A stretch of DNA of 64,000 nt from Paragorgia papillata (GCA_035771165.1 JAWNZC010000314.1:4317001-4381000), one strand, 5' to 3'. Positions 13,801 to 26,642 are shown, numbered from the stretch's first letter. Made by a program: numbers and translations. The notes: generated from the letters alone by a model not told the origin.

Positions 13801-13955
13801 TATCGTGCGCATTGTACTCACTGTATCGTGCGCATTGCACTACTGTATTGTGCGCATTGCACTACTATATCTTGCACATTGTACTACATTATTGTGCGCA
13901 TTGTACTACTTTATCGTGCGCATTGTACTACTTTATCGTGCGCATTGCAACTTAG
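10826..13955 (+). repeat. 20-bp minisatellite, about 155 units
   Basis: Core unit TATCGTGCGCATTGTACTAC. Variants occur in blocks: TATCGCGCGCATTGTACTAC dominates 10,940-11,280, TATCGTGCGCATTG 11,290-12,300, TGTATCTTGCACATTGCACT 12,300-13,340 with 22-bp units starting TATACTG, and mixed forms to the end. Because 20 is not a multiple of 3 and the unit has no stop in any forward frame, all three forward frames stay open for about 3 kb. Those open frames are not evidence of a gene. Confidence 0.95.
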
Positions 13956-14802
13956 TAGTGTGACAAAAAAGAAAAAGTAAAAATAGCGTGTGAACATTTT
14001 CATTCGTTTTCATTGGAGTGGATTATATTAAATAATCCACGGCAGCTTTCATCGAATTGTAAAGAGAGTTTTCATTACCATCGCCTAGTTTGGATTCTTT
14101 CAAAATATCTCTTTGGAACTATTTAACTCAGAATACACTGAATTAGCTTTCTTTTTTCTTCTTTTTACACTAACATGTTTTTGTCAATATCTCTTTAATT
14201 TCTGTTTCATTGTATTTCGTTCTTTTGTTTTCAGTTTCTGTAAGGAGAGTGGCTCAAAAATGGGAATTAAGTTTCCCCCTCATGCCACTATCCAGTCATC
14301 CATTTTTCTTAAACTTATACTTAAGAAATTGTAATATCCTGACTTCTGATTGGTCAACGCACGCAGTCGGTAAAAATGTGTATCCGGACTACGTTCTGTT
14401 TGTTGTTTTTTCGATGTTGATTTTGCTGGCGTAAATTTGTATGATACTAATTTTGTGTTACAGTAAGTATCGAAAAACTTGAAATATTCGTATAATAAGC
14501 GGTTTATTAATCTCGTTTACTCCTTCTATATGGGGAACTCTACCGACAGGAAAAGGTTACTAGAACCTTAAGAGCAAGTTGAAACATTTCAGGTCGTTAG
14601 TTTTTTGTTATTTATAACAAATATGTTATTTGTTATTTATAAATGATATTTGTTATTAAGTTAAGATTTATTAGCCTCTGTAATTCGAAATAAAATTCAA
14701 GTACATAATTGTTCACGCAAGTTTTGGCAAGCCTCACTTCTATAAATGGTTTCATCCTGTCGGAAATATAGAGTTCAGTTTTATGTCTGTTGCTTGCAAT
14801 GT
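13956..14802. other. Spacer between minisatellite and block A
   Basis: AT-rich, only short frames. No recognisable feature. Confidence 0.5.
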
Positions 14803-15265
14803 TGAGACATTTTTTCGTTAAACTAGTTACGCCTTGACGTAAAAATTGTGAAGAGGCACGAGAGAGAATTCTCCTTTGACGCAATGGAGAAATTTGACAA
14901 CAGTTGTCATTTGTTTGGAGAGATTTTTTTCAGAAATTAGATGCTCCCGTGTTTCCTAGAATCCGAGAAATAGTTCTATATGTCCATCAGCCACTACTTC
15001 TAACTTTATTTATATGTGGATTAACCCACTATCAGTCATATCTAAACTGTTCCTCCTATAGAGATCCAGGAAGGGCCATCCCTCATCGGTTCAGTGTTAC
15101 TACAGCGAGGAAACCATGCAGGGTAAACTAAACTAACTTTAAACGTAGGAAGTTGTCCTTCAGTAGCATTATGATATAAGATGATGTTTCAAATGAGGCC
15201 AGAAGCTACTGTTTAAAATATAAGAGCTTTATTAAAACTAATATGAAAATATAAAATAAACCTAG

Positions 15266-15303
15266 TGTCTTAGCTTTCGTCGTCTACGACATCATCAGAG
15301 ACA
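15266..15303 (-). ncRNA. Hammerhead-ribozyme-like motif (block A)
   Basis: Minus strand: stem I TGTCT, core CTGATGA, stem II GTCG/CGAC, GAAA, cleavage-type triplet CTA, stem I AGACA (5 bp perfect). Stem III is minimal, as described for retroelement hammerheads. Activity not known. Confidence 0.55.
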
Positions 15304-15532
15304 AAGAGTTCGTTTGCAAAGGGCAAGCTATAAATATTATGTTCATAAATTAGAATTGCAAAAAAGGGTATATAAGATAAATTACAATGATTAAAATAGA
15401 AGATCTGATAGTTCGCTGTATTCCTCCCGGCCTTTCTTTGCGGATATGAATGGCTTCTTTCAATCGTAAATTGACAGGATCGAGGTCACTCGTAATGATT
15501 TCGATTATTACGTTATAATTGTTATAAACTAA

Positions 15533-15803
15533 CTTTATTTATACTGGATAACCCTGTCAGTCATATCTAATTAAACTGTTCCCCCTAGAGATCCGGTAAG
15601 GGCCATGCCTCATTGGTCCAGTGTTACTACAAGCGGAAACTAGAGTAAACTAGCTAAACTAACTTGATTTACACTGGATGACCCTAGCTATCAGTCTTAA
15701 CTTAGATAAGACTCTTATCTAAACTGTTCTTCATACATGTCCAGCCTCTTATAATTGGTCAACGAGTATTAATAATGGAGGAAACCAGAGTACTTGGAGA
15801 AAA
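15533..15803 (-). mobile_element. Degenerate SINE copies beside block A unit
   Basis: Two diverged copies of the SINE-tail unit read on the minus strand. The second continues into GTACTCTGGTTTCCTCC, matching the central part of the SINE at 61,580-61,620, so it is an older SINE rather than only a satellite unit. The equivalent lies at 22,393-22,665. Confidence 0.65.
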
Positions 15804-17009
15804 ATTAAACATTTGAAAAAGCATGGAGGGGATCGAGTGGCTGCATAGACACCCCTCCTCACACACATGTGACCCAGACATTAAAATATCAAAGTATAGG
15901 CATGCTCTCAGACCACTTCAAAATACCACTCAACTTGTTATCCAGGCTCTTCTTTGCGGAAAAGTATACACTTGCTGACAGAGTTGATTTCTAAATGTGT
16001 TAAGCTTTGCTTGGTTTGACGCGTACTCGTACATGTACTCGTATTTGGTTTTAATTCCGTGGACATGCATGAGGTTTATCTCTTTTTCACATTCTGAACG
16101 GTGCAGAGATTTTTTCTACGTTATGTTGGTTAGACTCGATGGTTTTGTCGAGTGTCGGGGTTAGACATTGCACACATGTGGCCTCGTCATATATGGTCTG
16201 ATGCAGATGTTGCAGTTGAAGCCATTGGGATTTGCTTTGGCGTGATTGTCGCTTCTTCTCTACCCTGCGCCCAGTGGCGTAACGGAGCTGCTGGGAGCCC
16301 TTAGGAAATTTTCGTTCAATATTTCCCCATTGTTCATACGAACTCAACTCAGCTTGTCTTCTGAGGATTACTACCATTTCGCCATCGGGAAGGCTTGTAC
16401 CATCTCAATAGCATTCTACCCAGGAGTCAAGCTGAATTGTTTCTGCACCTGCTCCGCTTATTAAGGTCTCTTCGTGATGGTAGTTTGGTCTGTTGACACA
16501 TATAGCAATTCAGAGATCTTGATCCATGGATCTCAAACTTCAAACGAGTACAAACTTGATTGTTTGCAGCGGATCGTCCGGTTTGATTTTTATCGGAAAT
16601 TCTTATTCAATTCTCAACCAAATTCAACCACATGCAATTTAATGTGTTGGTCTTCGGTATGTGGCCGAGCTTTCTACAAAGTTAGCTACATCAAATTTGG
16701 TTTAATATTTTTGGGATATCTTAGTGACAGACAAACAGGTACAAACATAACCACCTGGCGGAGATAACTAGCAGGACAAGGTACAACAAATGACATTGAT
16801 ATATAAAATTTAACTTTAAACGCGACATTTTGCTTTGCCGAACAAAAATGGTCAAACACTATTAATAAGGTTACTATATTAGAAATTTTAAAACTTTGCA
16901 ATTTTATCAGTTTTATCAACAACAGCAGCTTTTATTTGTACCCGTAGCCAAATAATAAATACATATTTAGTGTCTTTGTAGAATTTATGTACTGAGATAT
17001 CATGATCAT

Positions 17010-17625
17010 CATCATAAATTTTATTTAAAATCAGAATAATAAATATACAACACGGTATCCTTTCGTTATTACAATGCTCTTCCGGGGAGCCGAGTTAAAA
17101 CAACAAGAATAAGAAAATTTTATAATTACAAAAAAATTAACCTAGACTAAAACTACTTAATAAATACTTAAAAAGTACTAAAACTACTTAATTTAGTCTT
17201 AAAAGTCAAGACTGTCGATATAATTTTAGATTCATCTGGAAGATCATATCACCAGAAGACAGCTCCTCTATAACTAAAGCTACGCGGTTTAGCAGCTTCA
17301 ATGCGAGGTCTAGGAAAAAATATAAATAGATTAGAGCTTCCTCTTAAGTTGTGTGAATGAACGTTTGATGTTGGTTCAAACATGGATTCAAGCCTGCATG
17401 TTAGGATGAAAATTATTCCTAGCTTTGAATATACTAAATGCCAATTGTTTAGTACGTTTTTAGACCCAACCATGCAAGTCCACCCAGGCAGTGAAATATA
17501 ATTATAAGCAATTTTATAAATTCCAAGATAGCGGCCACCTACCATAAAGGTGAGGTAATACGGGCAACATTTTTCTTCAACTTTGTTGCGTTGCAAGTTG
17601 AAATGCGTTGTTGCACGTATTACCA
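17010..17625 (-). mobile_element. CR1-like LINE 3' fragment (first duplicate)
   Basis: Minus-strand frame includes SNVHSHNLRGSSNL and IEAAKPRSFSYRGAVFW, the LINE C-terminal domain, and a 3' UTR ending AATAAAATTTATGATGATGA. A second copy lies at 25,722-26,283 within the other duplication block. Confidence 0.75.
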
Positions 17626-17851
17626 CCCACCTTAAAAATTGTCACGCAACAATGATTTTGTTGCAAGTTGAAAAAATTTGTTGAAAAAAGTAGACTCCAG
17701 TTCTACTTGCTGCAACATGCTGATTCAACTTGCAACAAAATCATTGTTGCGTGACAATGTTTAAAGTGGGTGGTAATACGTGCAACAACACTTTTCAACT
17801 TGCAACGCAACAATGTTGCAGCAATTTGTTGGTCGTATTACTTCACCTTAA
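17547..17851. mobile_element. MITE family M2, copy 1
   Basis: Inverted ends AAGGTGAGGTAATACGGGCA / GTATTACTTCACCTTA. Interior arms TTGTCACGCAACAATGATTT and its complement around AGTTCTACTTGCTGCAACAT. About 300 bp. Confidence 0.85.
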
Positions 17852-18076
17852 TAAAACACTTTCAGGCAAACTATTAATTGGATATATTTAGCTGAATTAA
17901 CAATACAAAACAATCAGTTTTTCACTGCTTTAAAATTTGTTTCTCTGTCATCAAATTTAACCCAATCCCCTTGACACTATTTTGACATGCGAGTGAGACG
18001 GTTTGGTTGAAAAGCAGATTTACTTCTTTAAATATAAAAATAGAGCGCGGTTATTGCACAGTTGATGTAAACATTT

Positions 18077-18480
18077 CGTTAGTGGCAGGAAAGGGAAACC
18101 GCACGTACGATTTTTAAATAAACAGCAACTTGGGAAGTATTTTTAACCACACCCATTAGTCAATAGTGGCACACTGCCCAACAGAACTTTCGTAAAAGAG
18201 GGATTACCAGGCTAGAACGTGCAAGCAATATCATTTACACGCTATCGCAAATTGCTTACGCAAATCGTTAGTGGCAGGAAAGGGAAACCGCACGTACGAT
18301 TTTTAAATAAACAGCAACTTGGGAAGTATTTTTAACCACACCCATTAGTCAATAGTGGCACACTGCCAAACAGAACTTTCGTAAAAGAGGGATTACCTTA
18401 ACGTCTACGCGTATAGGCTAGAACGTGCAAGCAATATCATTTACACGCTATCGCAAATTGCTTACGCAAATCGTACGTGG
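18077..18480 (+). repeat. Local direct duplication inside block A
   Basis: GTGGCAGGAAAGGGAAACCG through GGGATTACC, then AACGTGCAAGCAATATCATT, occurs twice (18,077-18,250 and 18,264-18,480). The single equivalent in block B is 27,257-27,430. Confidence 0.85.
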
Positions 18481-18553
18481 TTAGAGTTATAAATGATGAT
18501 AGATTAGAGAGAGGAATCGAAATTGGTAAATACATATAGGTATATATCTACTT

Positions 18554-18741
18554 AAGCTAGTGTGTATAAATGATGATAGATTAGATTAAAGGATAGGAAG
18601 CGAAATTGGTAAATACATATAGTCATAGGTATTCACAAGTATATCTATAGATATACTTGTGAATACCTATATATGACTATATGTATTTACCAATTTCGCT
18701 ACCTATCCTTTAATCTATCATCATTTATACACACTAGCTTA
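18554..18741. repeat. Foldback element at the right of block A
   Basis: Arms AAGCTAGTGTGTATAAATGA, GGATAGGAAGCGAAATTGG and CATATAGTCATAGGTATTCA have complements. The centre is AAGTATATCTATAGATATACTT. Related to 27,807-27,952. Confidence 0.85.
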
Positions 18742-19308
18742 ACGTACCTTAACTCAACTTAATTTATACACACTAGCTAGCTTAACGTATGTATGCTAAA
18801 TGCCCAAATGAACTTTCTATCGTCTTAACCTTTTTAAGAGTTTATACTTGTTTATGTTGATGCCTATAACTGTATTCACCAAATTCTGATTCCTATTTCT
18901 AGCTTAACCCATATGTGCGAAATGCCAAATTGAACCTTCTATAAATATTACGGGAACCACTGAGTACCATTTTCGGAGTTACCGTTGTTTTATATTTTTG
19001 AACCTTCTAACGTCTTAGCCTTTCTTTCAATATTCTACACTTGTGTCATGTATATATCAGATCTACTTGTATAGATATATACTTGTTGATATAAATATAA
19101 GAGACATGTTTTCGTTAAACTAGTTACGCCTTGACGTAAAAATTGTGAAGAGGCATGAGAGAGAATTCTCCTTTGGCGCAACGGAGAAATTTGACAACAG
19201 TTGTCATTTGTTTGGAGAGATTTTTTTCAGAAATTATAGATGCTCCCGTGTTTCCTAGAATCCGAGAAATAGTTCTATATGTCCATCAGCCACGACTTCT
19301 AACTTTAT

Positions 19309-22003
19309 TTATAGTGGATTAACCCACTATCAGTCATATCTAAACTGTTCCTCCCATAGAGATCCAGGAAGGGCCATCCCTCGTTGGTTCAGTGTTACCA
19401 CAGGAGGAAACCAGAATAAACTAAACTAACTTTATTTATACTGGATAACTCTATCAGTCATATCTAAACTATTCCCCCTAGAGGTCCAGTAAGAACCATC
19501 CCTCATTGGTCCAGTGTTACTACAGGAGGAAACCAGAGGAAACTAAACTAACTTTATTTATACTGGATAACCTTATCAGTCATATCTAAGCTGTTCTTCC
19601 TAGAGGTCCAGTAAGGGCCATCCCTCATAGGTCCAGTGTTACTACAGGAGGAAACCAGAGTAAACTAAACTAACTTTATTTATACTGGATAACTCTATCA
19701 GTCATATCTAAACTGTTCTCCCTAGAGGTCCAGGAAGGGCCATCCCTCATTGATCCAGTGTTACTACAGGAAGAAACCAGAGTAAACTAAACTAACTTTA
19801 TTTATACTGGATAACCTTATCAGTCATATCTAAGCTGTTCTCCCTAGAGGTCCAGTAAGGGCCATCCCTCATAGGTCCAGTGTTACTACAGGAGGAAACC
19901 AGAGTAAACTAAACTAACTTTATTTATACTGGATAACCTTATCAGTCATATCTAAACTGTTCTCCCTAGAGGTCTAGTAAGGACCATCCCTCATTGGTCC
20001 AGTGTTACTACAGGAGGAAACCAGAGTAAACTAAACTAAACTAACTTTATTTATACTGGATAACTCTATCAGTCATATCTAAACTGTTCTCCCTAGAGGT
20101 CCAGTAAGGACCATCCCTCATTGGTCCAGTGTTACTACAGGAGGAAACCAGAGTAAACTAAACTAACTTTATTTATACTGGATAACCTTATCAGTCATAT
20201 CTAAACTGTTCTCCCTAGAGGTCCAGTAAGGACTATCCCTCGTTGGTCCAGTGTTACTACAGGAGGAAACCAGAGGAAACTAAACTAACTTTATTTATAC
20301 TGGATAACTCTATCAGTCATATCTAAACTATTCTCCCTAGAGGTCCACTAAGGACCATCCCTCATTGATCCAGTGTTACTACAGGAGGAAACCAGAGTAA
20401 ACTAAACTAACTTTATTTATACTGGATAACTCTATCAGTTATATCTAAACTATTCCTCCTATAGAGATCCAGGAAGGGCCATCCCTGATTGATCCAGTGT
20501 TACTACAGGAGGAAACCAGAGTAAACTAAACTAACTTTATTTATACTGGATAACTCTATCAGTTATATCTAAACTATTCTCCCTAGAGGTCCAGTAAGGA
20601 CCATTCCTCATTGGTCCAGTGTTACTACTGGAGGAAACCAGAGTAAACTAAACAAAATTTATTTATACTGGATAACTCTATCAGTCATATCTATTAAACT
20701 GTTCCCCCTAGAGATCCAGGAAGGGCCATCCCTCGTTGGTTCAGTGTTACTACAGGAGAAAACCAGAGTAAACTAAACTATCATTATTTATACTGGATAA
20801 CCTTATCAGTTATATCTAAACTGTTCTCCCTAGAGGTACAGTAAGGGCCATCCCTCATTGATCCAGTGTTACTACAGGAGGAAACCAGAGTAAACTAAAC
20901 TAACTTTATTTATACTGGATAACCCTATCAGTTATATCTAAACTGTTCCTCCCTGGAGATCCAGGAAGGACCATCCCTCATTGGTCCAGTGTTACCACAG
21001 GAGGAAACCAGAGTAAACTAAACTAACTTTATTTATACTGGATAACTCTATCAGTTATATCTAAACTATTCTCGCTAGAGGTCCAATAAGGACCATCCCG
21101 CATTGGTCCAGTGTTACTACAGGAGGAAACCAGAGTAAACTAAACTAACTTTATTTATACTGGATAACTCTATCAGTTATATCTAAACTATTCTCCCTAG
21201 AGGTCCAGTAAGGACCATTCCTCATTGGTCCAGTGTTACTACTGGAGGAAACCAGAGTAAACTAAACTAACTTTATTTATACTGGATAACTCTATCAGTT
21301 ATATCTAAACTATTCTCCCTAGAGATCCAGGAAGGGCCATCCCTCGTTGGTCCAGTGTTACTACAGGAGGAAACCAGAGGAAACTAAACTAACTTTATTT
21401 ATACTGGATAACTCTATCAGTCATATCTAAACTGTTCTCCCTAGAGGTCTAGTAAGGGCCATCCCTCATTGATCCAGTGTTACTACAGGAGAAAACCAGA
21501 GTAAACTAAACTAACTTTATTTATACTGGATAACCTTATCAGTCATATCTAAACTGTTCTCCCTAGAGGTCCAGTAAGGACTATCCCTCGTTGGTCCTGT
21601 GTTACTACAGGAGGAAACCAGAGGAAACTAAACTAACTTTATTTATACTAGATAATTCTATCAGTCATATCTAAACTGTTCTCCCTAGAGATCCAGGAAG
21701 GGCCATCCCTCATAGGTCGAGTGTTACTACAGGAGGAAACAAAAGTAAACTAAACTAACTTTATTTATACTGGATAACCTTATCAGTCATATCTAAACTG
21801 TTCTCCCTAGAGGTCCAGGAAGGGCCATCCCTCATCGGTTCAGTGTTACTACAGGAGGAAACCAAAGTAAACTAAACTAACTTTATTTATACTGGAGAAC
21901 CTTATCAGTCATATCTAAACTGTTCTCCCTAGAGGTCCAGGAAGGGCCATCCCTCATCGGTTCAGTGTTACTACAGCGAGGAAACCATGCAGGGTAAACT
22001 AAA
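19309..22003 (+). repeat. SINE-tail satellite: about 22 tandem 122-bp units
   Basis: Units recur every 122 bp (one spacing is 128) and share CTTTATTTATACTGGATAA, CAGTCATATCTAAACTGTTC, GGGCCATCCCTCATTGGTCC and GTGTTACTACAGGAGGAAAC. The reverse complement of a unit is the 3' half of the tRNA-derived SINE at 61,440-61,735, ending in its (TTTAG)n tail. Units differ by a few substitutions (GGTCC/GATCC, CTCTATC/CCTTATC) that alternate along the array, suggesting duplication of multi-unit segments. No SINE head lies at either edge. Confidence 0.92.
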
Positions 22004-22136
22004 CTAACTTTAAACGTAGGAAGTTGTCCTTCAGTAGCATTATCACATAAGATGATAGTTCAAATGAGGCCAGAAGCTACTGTTTCAAATATAAGAGCTT
22101 TATTAAAACTAATATGAAAATATAAAATAAACCTAG

Positions 22137-22174
22137 TGTCTTAGCTTTCGTCGTCTACGACATCATCAGAGACA
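22137..22174 (-). ncRNA. Hammerhead-ribozyme-like motif (block B)
   Basis: Identical to the block A copy in the core, stem II and stem I. Confidence 0.55.
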
Positions 22175-22392
22175 AAGAGTTCGTTTGCAAAGGGCAAGCT
22201 ATAAATATTATGTTCATAAATTAGAATTGCAAAAAAGGGTATATAAGATAAATTACAATGATTAAAATAGAAGATCTGATTGTTCGCTGTATTCATCCCG
22301 GCCTTTCTTTGCGGATATGAATGGCTTCTTTCAATCGTAAATTGACAGGATCGAGGTCACTCGTAATGATTTCGATTATTACGTTATAATTG

Positions 22393-22665
22393 TTATAAAC
22401 TAACTTTATTTATACTGGATAACCCTGTCAGTCATATCTAATTAAACTGTTACCCCTAGAGATCCGGTAAGGGCCATCCCTCATTGATCCAGTGTTACTA
22501 CAAGCGGGAACTAGAGTAAACTAGCTAAACTAACTTTATTTACACTGGATGATCCTAGCTATCAGTCTTAACTTAGATAAGACTCTTATCTAAACTGGTC
22601 TTCATACATGTCCAGCCTCTTATAATTGGTCAACGAGTATTAATAATGGAGGAAACCAGAGTACT
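22393..22665 (-). mobile_element. Degenerate SINE copies in block B
   Basis: Duplicate of 15,533-15,803 with the same unit remnants and central SINE motif. Confidence 0.65.
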
Positions 22666-23443
22666 TGGAGAAAAATTAAACATTTGAAAAAGCATGGAGG
22701 GGATCGAGTGGCTGCATAGACACCCCCCCCCCCCCCCTCCTCACACACATGTGAACCAGACATTAAAATATCAAAGTATAGGCATGCTCTCAGACCACTT
22801 CAAAATACCACTCAACTTGTTATCCAGGCTCTTCTTTGCGGAAAAGTATACACTTGCTGACAGAGTTGATTTCTAAATGTGTTAAGCTTTGCTTGGTTTG
22901 ACGCGTACTCGTACATGTACTCGTATTTGGTTTTAATTCCGTGGACATGCATGAGGTTTATCTCTTTTTCACATTCTGAATGGTGCAGAGATTTTTTCTA
23001 CGTTTGTGAACAATTACGTCATGTTGGTTAGACTCGATGGTTTTGTCGAGTGTCGGGGTTAGACATTGCACACATGTGGCCTCGTCATATGGTCTGATGC
23101 AGATGTTACAGTTGAAGCCATTGGGATTTGCTTTGGCGTGATTGTCGCTTCTTTTCTACCCTGCGCCCAGTGGTGTAACGGAGCTGCTGCGAGCCCTTAG
23201 GAAATTTTCGTTCGAGGGCCCAAGGAATGTAGATCGAATGTAGAGAAGAGACTGGGACGGATTCATATTTTTAAGTTAATTAAAGTGATTCTAACACAAA
23301 CCCTAATCCTAAGAAAAACCCTAACCCGAACCCTAATGCTAACCCGACCCCTATGGTTATAACCCTAACAGAGTAAAAGAAAGACAAAAAACATGTAGTA
23401 AAAAATTGTAGATATCGCTGCAAACTCGAACGATAGCATTTAA

Positions 23444-23967
23444 GGTGGCTCCATACAGTTTCTTGAAAAATGGAAAATACAAGTTTGAGAGTCCAAAAGA
23501 CGTGATTAAACAATTCGGGAAAAGAATAAAACTAAATGTTATGCATAGTTAAACAGTCTGACAATCAAAAAAACTGCTACCAAATAAATAGCAACAGTTG
23601 TTGCTATGGCAACAATGACGTTTCAAAATGATTTTTCCGAAGAAAAAAAATTATTCGTTCTACAGAATTTTTCAAAATCCGCCCATTGATTACTCATACT
23701 TCAAGAAAAATTTTAATGAAAAAAAAATTGGGAGTCGCCAAAGTTTTTTTCGAATTAAATTAGTTTGAAGGGTAATTGGCAGCCATTTTGAAACGTCATT
23801 GTTGCCATAGCAACAACTGTTCAAATATATTTGGTAACATGTTTTGATTGTCAGTCTGTTTAACCATGCATAACATTTAGTTTTATTCTTTTTCCGAATA
23901 GTTATGCACGTGTTTTGGACTCTCAAACTTGTATTGTCCATTTTTCAAGAAACTGTATGGAGCCACC
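23444..23967. mobile_element. TTAA-flanked foldback MITE (family M3), copy 1
   Basis: Ends GGTGGCTCCATACAGTTTCT / AGAAACTGTATGGAGCCACC with TTAA at both edges (23,440-23,443 and 23,968-23,971). Interior inverted segments on GCAACAACTGT and AATTAGTTTGAAGGGTAATT. TTAA targets are typical of piggyBac-type mobilisation. Confidence 0.85.
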
Positions 23968-24432
23968 TTAACGCCTTTTACTAATGCAGACTACTCCTAA
24001 TCTCGGTTCCAGAATATAACGGCAAAATATCTCGGTAATGGCGCTGTTAACCAGCATTTTATTATTATTATAATACTGTACTTTATTCTTAGTCGTCCCC
24101 CCCCCCCCCCCTCCCCCACTGTTCGGGACCCTAGATTTCGAACTATCCCTACCTAATGAGCATTACGCCACTGCTTGCCTTTTCGTTCCAAGGCTTTGTT
24201 CCACTTCACACCTCCTTTTCTCCAACTTTTGCGATTTTGTGTAACCTCCCATTTATTCGCTATGTTGCATGTTATGAGCACTTCACGCCGAGTGTTTTTG
24301 TGTGAGAGATGTAGACGGCCTCTTGCGCTGACTTGAAGCTAGTTTTCTCTCTACAGCCAGTTCTCTTTACAGTACTGCTTAACTTGCCACAAGTGGAACT
24401 ATGCCTCTGCTATATGCGTTCGTTGTTACATT

Positions 24433-25110
24433 CATACATACATAAACTTTATTTAAACACGGTAATCGCTTCATTATTTACAAAAATGCTCCTCCAGCGA
24501 GCCGTGCTACATATAAATAATAAGTATTAAATATTTAAACTATTACAATATTAATTACTAAATTTACAAAGACTATAATAATTAGTTTATATACAAAATA
24601 AATATCTATTAAAATTATTATATAAAAAGGTTTTAAAAGTACTTAAGTTTGGTTGCTCTCTTACCTCAACAGGGATTTTATTCCAAAGTACTGACCCTCT
24701 ATAATGAAAGCTATTTTTTACAGCCTCAGTTTTAGGCCTAGGAATGTACAAATTAATGTTTGAATTTCTGAGGTTATAGTTGTGTACATCTGACGTATTG
24801 GTAAAAATCTTTCTTAAATATAATGGAGCAAGATTGTTATAGATTTTATACATCATAATAGCTAACTGATTAGTTCTTTTTGTTAAATTTATCCAACCAA
24901 GCTCATCCAATAAATCACTATAGATCGTATATCATAATTTGAAAAAGTAATAATTCTAGCAGCTCCGTTTTGTAGTTTTTGTAATTTATCAGATAATCTT
25001 TTCCCAATATTTCCCCATTGTTGATACGAATTCAACTCAGCTGTCTTCTGAGGATTACTACCATTTCGCCATCGGGAAGGCTTGTACCATCTCAGTAGCA
25101 TTCTACCCAG
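24433..25110 (-). mobile_element. CR1-like LINE C-terminal fragment
   Basis: Minus-strand frames give QWGNIGKRLSDKLQKLQNGA and ARIITFSNYDIRS, a short frame break, then LGWINLTKRTNQLAIMMYKI and FHYRGSVLWNKIPVEVREQ. The 3' UTR ends AATAAAGTTTATGTATGTATG-like at 24,433. It is continuous across the point where the duplicate block at 14.8-18.5 kb jumps from 16,314 to 16,315. Confidence 0.8.
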
Positions 25111-25721
25111 GAGTCAAGCTGAATTGTTTCTGCACCTGCTCCGCTTATTAAGGTCTCTTCGTGATTGTAGCTTGGTCTGTTGACACATGTAGCAATTCAG
25201 AGATCTTGATCCATGGATCTCAAACTTCAAACGAGTACAAACTTTATGGTTTGCACCGGATCGTCCGGTTAGATTTTATCGGAAATTCTTATTCAATTCT
25301 CAACCAAATTCAACCACATGCAGTTTAATGTGTTGGTCTTCGGTCTGTGGCCGAGCTTTCTACAAAGTTACATCAAATTTGGTTCAATATTTTTGGGATA
25401 TCTTAGTGACAGACAAACAGGTAATATGACAAACAGGGATATCTTAGTGACAGACAAACATAACCTCTTGGCGGAGTTAACTAGCAGGACAAGGTACAAC
25501 AAATGACATTGATATATAAAATTTAACTTTAAACGCGACATTTTGCTTTGCCGAACAAAAATGGTCAAACACTATTAATAAGGTTACTATATTAGAAATT
25601 TTAAAACTTTGCAATTTTATCAGTTTTATCAACAACAGCAGATTTTATTTGTACCCGTAGCCAAATAATAAATACATATTTAGTGTCTTTGTAGAATTTA
25701 TGTACTGAGATATCATGATCA

Positions 25722-26283
25722 TCATCATAAACTTTATTTAAAATCAGAATAATAAATATACAACACGGTATCCTTTCGTTATTACAATGCTCTTCCGGGG
25801 AGCCGAGTTAAAACAACAAGAATAAGAAAATTATATAATTACAAAAAAATTTACCTAGAACCTAAAACTACTTAATAAATGTAAAATTTAATATTTACAA
25901 AAGTGCAGTCTTAAAAGACAAGACTGTCGACATAATTTTAGATTCATCTGGAAGATCATATCACCAGAAGACAGCTCCTCTATAACTAAAGCTACGCGGT
26001 TTAGCAGCTTCAATGCGAGGTCTAAGGAATAAATATATATTAGATTAGAGCTTCCTCTTAAGTTGTGTGAATGAACGATTGATGTTGGTTCAAACATGGA
26101 TTCAAGCCTGCATAGTATAGGATGAAAATTATTCCTAGCTTTGAATATACTAAATGCCAATTGTTTAGTACGTTTTTGTTCGAGAGTATCCCAACCAAGT
26201 GCATCTAGACCCAACCAAGTGCACCCAGGCAGTGAAATATAATTATAAGTAATTTTATAAATTCCAAGATAGCGGGCACCTAC
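25722..26283 (-). mobile_element. CR1-like LINE 3' fragment (second duplicate)
   Basis: Copy of 17,010-17,625. It keeps a longer coding piece (LGIYKITYNYISLPG, LGWDTLEQKRTKQLAFSIFKA, SIVHSHNLRGSSNL) that is partly deleted in the first block. Frameshifted and inactive. Confidence 0.75.
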
Positions 26284-26286
26284 GCT

Positions 26287-26573
26287 GGGTAATACGGGCA
26301 ACATTTTTCTTCAACTTTGTTGCGTTGCAAGTTGAAAAGCGTTGTTGCACGTATTAAAAATTGTCACGCAACAATGATTTTGTTGTAAGTTGAAAAAAAT
26401 TGTTGAAAAAAGTAGACTCCAGTTCTACTTGCTGCAACATGCTGATTCAACTTTCATCAAAATCATTGTTGCGTGACAATGTTTGAGGTGGGTGGTAATA
26501 CGTGTAACAACGCTATCCAACTTGCAACGCAACAATGTTGCAGCAATTTGTTGCTCGTATTACTTCACCTTAA
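26287..26573. mobile_element. MITE family M2, copy 2 (block B)
   Basis: Duplicate of 17,547-17,851 with an eroded left end (TGGGTAATACGGGCAAC). Confidence 0.82.
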
Positions 26574-26642
26574 CACATTCCTGTCCGAGGGCTTCCCCAG
26601 AGGTGAATAAAATCGTCTGGCGTTAGCCAGAATAAAATACTA

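Larger units (their letters stand above)
14803..18540 (+). repeat. Large direct duplication, block A
   Basis: Aligns by eye in the same order with block B (19,101-27,499): common left edge GAGACAT at 14,803 and 19,101, the single SINE-tail unit near 15,030-15,130, the HHR-like segment, the LINE 3' fragment, a MITE, and the GTGGCAGGAAAGGGAAACCG segment at the right. Block A lacks the array expansion, a 1.8-kb piece present in B at 23,215-25,007, and a 0.48-kb insert at 26,573-27,049. It alone has a doubled segment at 18,077-18,250 / 18,264-18,480. Confidence 0.85.

Noticed and set aside
10921..13963. Overlapping forward open frames of 950 and 996 codons
   Set aside because: All three forward frames are open because the 20-bp unit has no stop. 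The translations are phase-shifted versions of one repeat, with no start context, domain or splice signal.
14633..14884. An 83-codon minus frame at the edge of block A
   Set aside because: No recognisable domain, and the part repeated at 19.1 kb is not maintained as an equivalent frame.
19309..22003. A CRISPR array
   Set aside because: Units are continuous 122-bp repeats without unique spacers, in animal DNA, and derive from a SINE tail.
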